From Conchocele bisecta (taxonomy: Eukaryota; Mollusca; Bivalvia; Lucinida; Thyasiridae), in assembly GCA_029237695.1 (NCBI GenBank), contig CM055265.1:84376447-84440446 (forward strand): a stretch of 64,000 bases of DNA. The letters are read 5' to 3'. The notes beneath the pieces were generated by a model. The model made no database searches and was not told the origin of the DNA. It saw nothing but the letters and a program-made list of their open reading frames with translations. Positions 55,091 through 64,000 of this stretch are shown here, one piece after another. Position 1 is the stretch's first letter, and each line of letters starts with the position of its first letter. The translations under genes and the position numbers were made by a program.

Positions 55091-56895
55091 ATAAATAACT
55101 AGAAATGGACGCTTGTCGACAAGCGCATGTGTATCCCCCTCCCCAGATGCACAAGTAGACACAAAATCAGCGCGCGGAAAAACAAAGGGAGATAACTAAA
55201 AAATTAGCGATGCAAGAGTTGTCATTCTTGTGTGACACACCTGTAGGGTCGTGGTCTATGCATGTGTGAAGTTTCATGAACATATTCCAAAGGGTGTTCG
55301 AGTTATGCTCCGGACACGAAATCAGTGCACGAAACAACAGAGATAACTAAGAAATTAACGACGCAAGAGTTGACATTCTTTCGCGGGACACACCTTTGGG
55401 TCGTCTTCTATGCATGTGTGAAGTTTAATAAAAAATATTCCAAAGGGTGTTCGAGTTATGCTCTGGATACAAAATCAGAGCACGAAACAACAAAGGGAGA
55501 TAAGTAAACAAGAATTCCGCGGAATCAGATGCCTCGCCTTGTCCCGCCTTGACCTCGAGCCTAGGCCCGAAAGAAATTTTCACTGGCCCGAACATATTAT
55601 ACAATTATTGACTAGTGAGCCATAGAATATCAGATTATATTCTATGGCTCACTAGTCAATAATTGTTTTTTTATATGATAATAGTCTGTATATAGCACTT
55701 ACGACCTTATGCTATTATAAATTGAAAAAGAATTTGAAAAAAAAATGAAAAAAAAGTTTAAAAATTAAAAAGAATAATGCTCGCTACTAGAGCCCAGATT
55801 TTTTTTAAATAGTCCTATATTTATCTACATATCATATCTGCACAGGTCCACATATTGCCACAATATTGTCAACACAGTTTACGGAAATGTAATATAATAA
55901 TTTACCTGTATAAATTACCTGTAATAAGTTAGTGGTCAGTTAGTGGTCAGTCTGGACATTTGCACATGCTAGCACATGAACAGGTGAAGGTTCACCGAGT
56001 CACTATTGTTCAACCGGAGAAGGCTATTGTTCTCTCTACAGGTAATGTGTACAGAGCACACGAGAAAACGGGTCTTCATGCATTAGTGTCCAGTTTGTAG
56101 AGTGCGCGAAGCAAAAAAGGGAGATAACTAAAAAATTAGCTACGCAAGAGTTGTCATTCTTGTGCGCGACACACCATCGGGTCGTGGTCTATGCATGTGT
56201 GAAGGTTCATGAACATATTCCAAAGGGTGGTCGAGTTATGCTCAATCAGTGCGCGAAACAAAAAAGGGAGATAACTAAAAAATTAGCTATGCAAGAGTTG
56301 TCATTCTTGCGCGCGAGACACCTTCGGGTCGTGGTCTATGCATATGTGACGTTTCATGAAAATAGTCCAAAGGGTGGTCGAGTTATGCTCAATCAGTGCG
56401 CGAAACAACAAAGGGAGATAACTAAAAAAATAGCTACGCAAGAGTTGTCATTCTTATGCGCGACACACCTTCGGGTCGTGGTCTATGCATGTGTGTTTGT
56501 TTCAGTATATTACAAAGGGTGGTCGAGTTATGCTCCGGACACGAAATCAGTGCGCGAAACCAAAAAGGGAGATAACTAAAAAATTAGCTATGCAAGAGTT
56601 GTCATTCTTATGCGCGACACACCTTCGGGTCGTGGTCTATGCATGTGTGAAGTTTCATGAAAATATTACAAAGGGTGGTCGAGTTATGCTCCGGACACGA
56701 AATCAGTGCGCGAAACCAAAAAGGGAGATAACTAAAAAATTAGCTATGCAAGAGTTGTCATTCTTATGCGCGACACACCTTCGGGTCGTGGTCTATGCAT
56801 GTGTGAAGTTTCATGAAAATATTCCAAAGGGTGTTCGGGTTATGCTCCGGACAAGAAGTGTCTGCGGCGGACGCGGGCGCGGACGCGGACGATGT
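55091..56895 (-). mobile_element. 'gggagataact' array element with hairpin end
   Basis: One end has the palindrome CGCTTGTCGACAAGCG (55109-55124). The body holds about eight ~146-157 bp units with 'gggagataactaaaaaatta', 'caagagttgtcattcttRtg' and 'gagttatgctccggacacga'. The other end is 'ctgcggcggacgcgggcgcg'+'gacgcggacg'. The last two units are nearly identical. The array is broken at 55509-56095 by unrelated DNA. I recognise the unit as a widespread bivalve repeat. Long open frames across it are repeat-derived. Confidence 0.75.
55601..55666. repeat. 30 bp-arm perfect hairpin
   Basis: 'acaattattgactagtgagc'+'catagaatat', a 6 nt loop, then the exact inverse. It lies inside the interruption of the array. 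Confidence 0.9.
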
Positions 56896-57343
56896 TCGGT
56901 GTCAAATCCATAGTATCCACCGACTTTCGTCTGGGGGATACAATTACATGTACCTTGATTGAACACTTGCCTTGCCACAGATACATAATCATATTGATGC
57001 ATGTACGTTGCCAAACAGTTATGTATGTGTTTGCGATCCAGAACCTGTCTAGGCTTACCGGTGTTCCCATATGTCACCGTAAATGGATTTATAATATGAC
57101 TTATCGATCGCCCCTTCATAACAGCATTTGTATTTCGTCAGCAACAAAACTGGGATTGTCTCTAGCATATATCTTATTTTCCATTTATTTTCTGAAAGAA
57201 TAATATTAAAACATAATCTTAGCCTACCTACCGGCGTTACCACTCCGTCTATGGTGCCAACTTTGATCAATCAGAATCCAAGTTTGACCACCAAAGAATC
57301 GTCTTCAGCTGACTTAATTACCTCTATCACACCGACCCCTCGA
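56896..57343. other. Unassigned interval
   Basis: Frames of ~70-100 codons on both strands lack motifs. Confidence 0.4.
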
Positions 57344-57522
57344 GATCACATGATCTCCAATATCAGTACAAGTATATTTACATGTGTCACTCACTGAAGT
57401 TGTACTTAACTTAGTGCTGCTAATCTGGACCCTCCTGATCACGTGACCTCCACTAGCAGTACACGTACATGTATATTGACATGTTTCACTCGCGGAGGCT
57501 GTACTTAACTTAGTGCTGCTTG
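57344..57522 (+). repeat. Imperfect tandem duplication (~95 bp period)
   Basis: 'gatcacatgatctcc'... and 'gatcacgtgacctcc'..., each ending 'tgtacttaacttagtgctgc'. Confidence 0.8.
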
Positions 57523-59109
57523 TCGGTATACGTCACAGCTGGCGTCACAGCTGACATACGGCCACGTTCAGGACTGCATCGCCCCATCGATCGTCTAGAA
57601 ATATCCGGCGATCAGCCGGGTTCTCCGCCCGGTTGCCCGCCGTGTCACGTCACTTTCTGTCGATGTTGCAGCAACAATAAACATGGCAACAAAGAAATCA
57701 CAATGATACGCATCGTAGTATAACAAATATAATTTGCCTAGCATAAGCGTGAAATAAAACACCACCATACAGTAAATGAAATGCATTATAATCACCGGTG
57801 ATGGCACAAACCGATAGACCCGACCTGCGGCACCCCAACAAGGACGGAATCAAGTAAACCAAATCACCAAAACCCATCCTTCCAAGAAACATCAACCGGC
57901 AGGTCAGCCAATTTACACCATCACCTGATGCTCATTTGAAAACTAGCGAAATATTATAATTCTCAGAATATCCACACAGTCTGATCCGGATCTGCACTGT
58001 TCGCAAACGCAAATATCACAGAATTGCGACGCTCACGACTATTTCACAAGATGTACATACATTTACATGCACAATAATACAATGCGTCTCAATACAAAAA
58101 GGCATGTGCATGCATACTCAAACGCACATTCAATTGTACATCCGTGCAGTCTGACCAGGACCTACGCTGTTAGTCATCATGTATACACAGCAAAACAGTG
58201 ACACATCAGCTTAACTTCGGGTACATGTCCTGTAGCTTTGCTAAAATTGATCACATTTTGGAGCAATAAAACTCGGGTCTATGACCCAAAAAATAGATTT
58301 CAACACTGCATTCAACTTGAATGGTTCCGCACAGTTCTTTTATTGAAATTAATATCATGCATACTCGACATTTTTTCTAGCCGCCCTTCCGACAAAGGTT
58401 TTCATAGAACGCCTATATTCTCGTGAATAGTTACAGGCGTTCTATAATTACAATCGGTCGATGGGCCGAATGGGGTTCGCTGCGGGAAACTTCGTAAAAT
58501 GAAAGTGTGCCAATACCAACAAGCTATATGTTAGTTCAATATTGAAACATGCTAACACCTGTAAACATTGATAGGTTATATTAAAATAATAATACGCATG
58601 TAATTTGCAAAAAAAATAGCTTCCCAATGAAATTTAGTTTAAATAGATTATCCCGTATGGAGCCTCATTTAGAACCTCTGGCACATATAGAGTCAATATT
58701 TGAACCTTTTTACTAAACGCCATAGTGTCATGTGTCCAATTTATTGGACACAGGACACTTTTTTTTAATGTAAAATTTTATACCAACCAATAACAAATTT
58801 ACGTTTAAAAAGTCAGCTATTTGTTGTTAAATGCGATTGTATTTTCATTGTGACGTCATACTATATTTCGTGTCCTGCCAAACGCGTAATAATACACTGA
58901 TTGGTCATATTGCCATTACACGTACTGCCATCGTGATTGCTGTCTTCATTGTTGATAAGCTCTAAATACGGAAATACAGATACTCAAACGATTTGTGAAT
59001 GCTACAGACGTACATTTCTGCAAATTTGCTAAAGTTGAGAGGACCATACGGCGACAGCCAAGAGGCATCAATAATTGACCTACATTTTACATAAGTCTAC
59101 TACTACTAG
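57523..59109. other. Unassigned interval with traces of dispersed repeats
   Basis: 'agtctgatccggatctgcac' (57979) and 'cagtctgaccaggacctacg' (58147) belong to the dispersed 'ctgatca..actggtc' repeat. 'atagaacgcctatattctcg' pairs with 'caggcgttctat' (58404-58446). There is no gene I can support. Confidence 0.45.
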
Positions 59110-59378
59110 TGCATCAGTCAATGTAAGTCCCCGCCCCCCCCCCCCCCTCCGGGGGAATAGCGGGGCTTATATTTTCGTTGCTGTTAAAGCCCCGGTGAAG
59201 GCCCCGCACTGCGGGGCAACATGGTCGGTAAAAGCCCCGGTAAAATGCCCCGCACTGCGGGGCCATCTGGTGATTTTAAATGTGAAATATTCTTGCACGA
59301 AAATGATGTGTTGTAGAGCAAAATGTCACTTATAAATAGTAGATATCTGGGAACTTTTATTAGTATGGGAAGCCATTA

Positions 59379-59772
59379 TTACAACCCAAGCAGCTTTATT
59401 CGTTGTAGATGTAATTGGTAGCACATTTGGCCTGCTACTCGTTCTATTTCTAGGGTGGTTGACTTAGTGATATAGTTGTTTTTGAAACCGTTACAGTCGA
59501 TGATCAGCTGGGTAATGACCGATATGTTTAGTTTGTAAAAGTTCGAGTCTCCTAGCACTTTTTGGATTTCTTGACGAAACGCCGGGTAGGTCTGTTTCCG
59601 AACTTCGTGTAGTGCTGGGCATCTTAGTAGCATGTGTATGTGTGACGCATCCTAGCTCCGCCTCCAAATGACAGTTAGGACAAGTAGGGTCGACTAAGTA
59701 CAGGGTAAATATGTGTTTGTTGCTTTGAAATAGGTACGTTCCTGTTAATAGTAGTAACCAAATAAATAGCCG
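59379..59772 (-). pseudogene. LINE (non-LTR retrotransposon) ORF2 C-terminal fragment
   Basis: Read on the minus strand: LTGTYLFQSNKHIFTLYLVD, then PTCPNCHLEAE, then a shift, then ASHIHMLLRCPALHEVRKQ and a tail to the stop at 59379-59381. The pattern 'LTGxYxLQ...CPxC...E...HxLLxCPxL' is the C-terminal zinc-knuckle region of non-LTR reverse transcriptases (Jockey/CR1/RTE-like groups). The frame is broken between E-A-E and A-S-H by what looks like a 4-base insertion (CTAG). An upstream stop near 59772 marks the edge of recognisable sequence. It is a dead, 5'-truncated copy. Confidence 0.75.
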
Positions 59773-60029
59773 CTAACCTTTGGCACCACCCACGGACTCA
59801 GTAGAAGGAAGGTCGGATATGTGTGAATAGTATTAAATAGCGCAAAAGTGGACCCTTGCATGATACAAACTTCTTAACCGTATTAACGCACGGACACACG
59901 GACGGTGCAAACACTATATGACACCGGCTCTTCGAGACAGGGTTCATAAAAACTACACCCCCCCTATTAATAGTATAAAATGCAGCACTTTATACTTTTA
60001 ATTACATGGGGAGGGTGTGTGTGTGTAGA

Positions 60030-60530
60030 AAATAGGACTTTTCCAGTGGGGGGGGGGGGGGGGGTGGGGGGGGGGGGGAGGGGTGGGGGGGGGGGGGTCC
60101 TCGGGATTTTCCAGGTGGGGTGGGGGGTCTCGGGATATTCCCAGGTTTGTTGGGGTAAATGAATCACTTTCCATGTGGTGGGGGGTGTCTCGGGATTTTC
60201 CCAGGGGGGGGTCTCGGGATATTCCAGGGTTTGTTGGGTAAATAGAATCACTTTCCAGGTGGGGGGGGGGGGGGGGTCTCTCGGGATTTTCCAGGGGGGG
60301 GGGGGGGGGGGGGGGGTCTCGGGATTTTTCCAGGGTTTGTTGGGTAAAGAATCCACTTTCCAGGTGGGGGGGGGGGTCTCGTGATTTTCCAGGGTTGGTC
60401 GGGTAATGAATCACTTTCCAGGGGGGGGGGGGGGGGGGGGGGTGGGGGGGGGGGGGGGGGTCTCGGGTTTTCCTTCAGTGTGTGTGGGGGGGGGGGGGGA
60501 ATGTCTCAGAATTTTCCACGTGTTGGGGGT
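60030..60530 (+). repeat. G-run minisatellite
   Basis: About six units of 'tctcgggattttccaggg', '(tttgttgggtaa)atgaatcactttccag' and G-runs of 7-25. The opposite strand gives an artefactual proline-rich frame. G-run lengths are likely unreliable. Confidence 0.9.
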
Positions 60531-60954
60531 GGGGGCTGGGATAACGGATAACGGCAGTGCAATATAAACAGAGGAATTATTTGAAAACAATTTTGTTTAT
60601 ATTAAACAAAATTTGCCAGTATTAAACAGTCCACAGTGAAAGTAGATCGTATTAAACAGTTTAAACCCATTTCACCCCTCCCACACAACAGTATTCAGGT
60701 AAACATACATGTACATATCTTGATAACAGTCTGATAAAACCCTGGTAAAGCCCCGGTAAAGCCCCGGGGTATGTCCCCGCTCAATTTCTTAGCAACAGTT
60801 AAAGCCCCGGTAAAGTCCCCGCAGTGCGGGGCATCATGAAAGGTAAAAGCCCGGGGTATGCCCCGGTAAAGCCCCGCCCCTCCCCCGGAGGGGGGGGGGG
60901 GGGGGGGGGGGGGAGGGGGGGGGGGGGGGGCGGGGATTTACATTGACTGATGCA

Positions 60955-62925
60955 TAGCTGCCAGACACGAAACATTCGTTTCAGGTAGGAATTATTTCTT
61001 TATTACTGTTGACCAATATTTGAATCGTGCTGACTTCGACAGCACTTTTAACCACAGGGCTACTAAAATAATTCCATTGTATTCAATCTAACATGAATTC
61101 AAGTGGTGGGGGATATTCAACATTGCCTGTGCATGTGCCGAGTCATTGGTTTTCGCGACCAATGTTGTTTCACAATTGTTGTTTAAAATAGCTAATTTCT
61201 AATTTATGGTGCATCTCGGACTCTGTGTGTTTGTGGCACCTCGATACTTGTAGATTCACTTTTGAATATATGTTTTCAGTCCAACAAGTCGATTCATTAT
61301 CTATTTAGGCTATTATCTGTTATCTATTGTCTACATATATGGCTTTTCAGCCACTTAAAAAAGACATTACTTTCATTCCACTCCCCCCCCCAGAGTCAAA
61401 TGTGTTTAATAATAACTGTAACAACAGTGATGAAATAAGTAAAAAATTGAGGTGTGCGAATCCAGTTTGCACAGCGGTGAATTTTCCCCGAAATATCATG
61501 AATATAGGCCGGTGCATGTATTTCTATTAAGTAGGTGTACCCGGCTTCGCACCGTGTATGTGGCTTTGCACACACCAATATTTTACATGTCTGATTATTC
61601 ATGTTGTTTTCTTAAGACAAGTGTTTTCAGAAAGTCACGTGTTTACACGATTTAGAAAACTATAACAACAGTGACCAAACAAGTAAAAAAAATTGAAGTG
61701 CAGTATTTGTATTAAGTATTTGTATTGCAGTGGGTGGGCTTCCTAAAATTTATTTGTACACAGGGTACCCATGTTTGGTCTGGGGTGGTGATGAGGGACT
61801 TCTTTGCTTCATTGGCGTGACCTCACGAAATATGGGCAGGGGTGGAGACTGTATGTTTGTTGGGATTACAATCGTGTCTGTTAATTCTGCGCACCTAATA
61901 ATAATTTTCGTGAAAATGTCCATATTCAGTCTAAATTTCTGAACATTCAAGGCAGTTCTTAGCCGAGATAATCACGGCTAAAGTTAAACAGATGGCTTTT
62001 ACTATTTCATCTGTCGTCTATTATCTGTATCCGCCTAGCGGAGACCCAGCCAAATTTGATCAAAATATCAGTCCATTTTGTCCTTGAGTTTTGCGAATAA
62101 TACGGGAATAAAAATGATAACCAATGTCGGTATATTTGCATGTGTATTATTGGTTTATGAAGCTTTTTTTAACAGATCTGTTGTTGATCTATTAATTTAG
62201 TAAGCAGGACCAGTGGACCACTAATCATTTTGACCATGTTCTGAATAACTTTTTACCAAACTATCGGAATGGGATAAAATTGTGACTTAGTATACCGTTA
62301 ATCAGCTGATTTATTCCAAAATCAACTAATTTATTCTGACGTAAGCTGGGCAAAACATTACGTGAATTGTGCATTAGCCGGTGCGCAGAATTAGCCGAAA
62401 TGACATTTTTTATATTCATCATGTTCATATTAAATATATGTTGTTGGGTTACCATAAATGAGAAATTCCACGACTTGCTACTAAATTTCTCTGTTTCGCA
62501 CTAATACAATTAGCTTACCATATTCTTGACACTTTTCTAAATAGATGCCCCTCCAGTTGTATGTTTTATGCCGTTGAAAAGAAAAAAATGTAAATGTAAA
62601 GCTATATTTACGTCATGTAAATGTACGTAACGGAAATTACTTTATTTGAGACCCCTGGTCCCTTGAAGTGGAAATAAAATTAAAAAAATGACAAGAACAA
62701 TTGGCTATACTATTATAAATGTAACAACTGGACTGTCACCCAATGGAATTAACACAGTTTAATGAATTATTGGTTCTACATCGAAACTAGAAAAACGACA
62801 CCAATATGTACATAAAATATAGAATCACTGATGTCTCATTATTATTGAACCATGTTATTGTAGTTGCGAACAATAACTCCTGTACCGTCTGTAGCAGAGT
62901 TACTATTCCATTCATACATGTAGGC
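60955..62925. other. Unassigned interval
   Basis: Short direct repeat 'aactRtaacaacagtga' (61414, 61661); frames up to ~70 codons without motifs; no gene that I can support. Confidence 0.4.
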
Positions 62926-63420
62926 TTCCTCTACATAATAGCTAATCAGATCTGATTTACACTTTAGTTGTTAATTGTGAGACAATTTGTATATTTTCCA
63001 TCTGAAAATAAATATTATAAAAGTAATACGTATGGATCACGATTTGCCTGGTTTGGCCCTCAGGTACGTTTTCATCTTTCGCTCTTTCTGTTACCTGGGA
63101 GTTGAATTGGGTTATTGCCCATTATAGAAGTAGTAAGTTATTATTGATCCTACTCTGCTTTTGGGAGGGGCCATGTGATCTGATGTGGCGAGGACCTGGC
63201 ATCAGATCAGGATCATCCTGATTTAAGGGCTGAGTATATAGTTCTTTTATTGTAAATATTCATTTCTGATTTTAGGATTTTCCCCCATTTGTACATGTAC
63301 TTGAACATGTACTTGTACAGGTAATATATATGGGATTTAGTACTAAACCCATTGACCCGGCCTTAAATGACCGCATCTGTTGATAACTTGATAGGCCGTT
63401 AGACCCCAACAAACAAATAA
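62926..63420 (+). repeat. ~0.5 kb duplication, copy 1, with SINE-like element
   Basis: 'taggcttcctctacataata' to 'ataaaagtaatac' (62921-63029), then a SINE-like copy ('gatttgcctggtttggccct' to 'gataggccgttagaccccaa'). Confidence 0.8.
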
Positions 63421-63428
63421 ATGATATA

Positions 63429-63960
63429 CGTAGGCTTCCTCTACAGAATAGCTAATCAGATCTGATTTACACTTTAGTTGTTAATTGTGACCTAATTTGT
63501 ATATTTTCCATTGGAAAAAAAACTATTATAAAAGTAATACAAAACTTTACGTTTAGTGGTGGTGGTACGGGGAGAACGAGACGACGTAAATTAACGGTAG
63601 TGGTTCCTCCATATAGGAATCACTATTTGCCTGGTTTGACCCTTCAGTACATTTTTATCTTTGGCTCTTTTGTTACCTGGGAGTTGAATTGGGTTATTGC
63701 CCATTATAAAAGTACATTGTAGTAAGATTATTACTTATCCTACTGCTTTTTGGAGGGGCCCAAGTGATTCTGGTGTGGCGAGGACTGGTATCAGACCAGG
63801 ATTATTTCTGATTTCAGCGCTGAATATATAGTTTTGTTATTGTAAATATTCAGTTCTGATTTTAGGATTTTCCTCCCATTTGTACATGTACGTGAAAATA
63901 TACGTGTACTTTTTCTTTTTTATATGAAAACTTGAATTTCGTCACTGATATCAGGGGCGA
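63429..63960 (+). repeat. ~0.5 kb duplication, copy 2, with SINE-like element
   Basis: 'taggcttcctctacagaata' to 'ataaaagtaatac' repeats copy 1. After an extra ~75 bp a second SINE-like copy begins ('ctatttgcctggtttgaccc') and lacks its usual tail before the window ends. Confidence 0.8.
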
Positions 63961-64000
63961 TAACCGTGTTTCCATTAAAGGTTAATGGAAACTGTATTCT
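63940..64000 (+). repeat. MITE C core fragment at the window edge
   Basis: 'gatatcaggggcgataaccg' + 'tgtttcc' matches the core of MITE C copy 1 (4437-4476). The rest lies outside the window. Confidence 0.65.

Larger units (their letters stand above)
59110..60954. mobile_element. G/C-rich TIR element (TGCATCAGTCAATGTAA ends)
   Basis: The left end TGCATCAGTCAATGTAAGTC runs into 'cccgcccccc'; the right end '..cggggatttacattgactgatgca' is its inverse. TAG lies on both outer sides. Subterminal 'aaagccccggt' and 'ccccgcactgcggggc' repeats occur near both ends. The interior carries a LINE 3' fragment and a G-rich array. Confidence 0.75.

Noticed and set aside
56151..56913. 142-codon frames over the ~150 bp array
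   Set aside because: Unit-repeated peptides from a known type of non-coding bivalve repeat.
57055..57397. Frames of 71-102 codons on both strands after the array element
   Set aside because: No recognisable domain or splice logic, and overlapping frames on both strands.
57540..57700. Possible promoter/first exon (CpG-richer, 'cacgtcac', ATGGCAACAAAGAAATCA)
   Set aside because: The frame stops after seven codons with no clear donor; the evidence is too thin to annotate.
59967..60414. Proline-rich proteins of 129-138 residues
   Set aside because: Translation of the C-strand of a G-run array; run lengths are unreliable.

Overview
This window is non-coding-rich animal DNA and contains almost no intact genes. 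The signs are spliced gene fragments, a short secreted cystine-knot protein, SINE-like retroposons with (AAAC)n tails, and very dense, nested DNA transposons and MITEs. Several repeat families are ones I associate with molluscs: a GCTCACCTGAGCG-headed array element, an AGCTCGACTATTCGAAGAAT-headed array element, the 'agggagataact...ttatgctccggac' array, and the GTTGATAGGCCGTTAAAC SINE tail. A bivalve is the best guess and a heterodont bivalve is possible. That placement is inference from remembered repeat families; no species call can be made.

Layout. 1-24.4 kb: nested mobile elements. These include palindromic MITE families named here A to G, two copies of a 2.5-2.9 kb tandem-array element, a 2 kb array of ~160 bp units, SINE-like copies, and two hairpin elements whose arms are ~21 bp tandem repeats. 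The one convincing functional coding sequence is here: a cystine-knot secreted-protein exon at 21.85-22.29 kb (+). 24.7-34.2 kb: a large inverted-repeat region whose arms carry repeated 'aaaatggcggccat' units. Its right arm is split by a 4.36 kb hAT transposon holding a spliced, pseudogenised transposase (minus strand, 29.99-32.81 kb). 34.25-39.07 kb: a ~4.8 kb element with ~460 bp or longer terminal inverted repeats. It carries a decayed ORF (+, 35.26-37.68 kb) of an uncharacterised invertebrate family with a PIN/XPG-I-like GCDT motif; that ORF is itself interrupted by a 436 bp hAT MITE. A 341 bp MITE at 13.07-13.41 kb shares its ends. 39-64 kb: more MITEs (including TTAA-flanked and TA-flanked families), a third tandem-arm element (43.95-45.71 kb), satellite arrays of 42 bp (47.5-48.2 kb), 23 bp (53.2-53.9 kb) and ~150 bp (55.1-56.9 kb), and a G-rich TIR element (59.1-60.95 kb) holding the 3' end of a LINE ORF. 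The end is a ~0.5 kb duplication containing two SINE copies.

How the parts relate. The genes do not form a pathway; the window records successive insertions. For several insertions an uninterrupted paralogous copy lies in the same window, which fixes their boundaries. The repeat called H at 19.08-19.81 kb is the empty site for two insertions at 9.8-13.5 kb. The arm at 24.72-24.86 kb is the empty site for the hAT. MITE A copies at 13.9, 39.2 and 41.3 kb are the empty site for the array element at 0.4-3.3 kb. Most long open frames in the window are by-products of tandem repeats.
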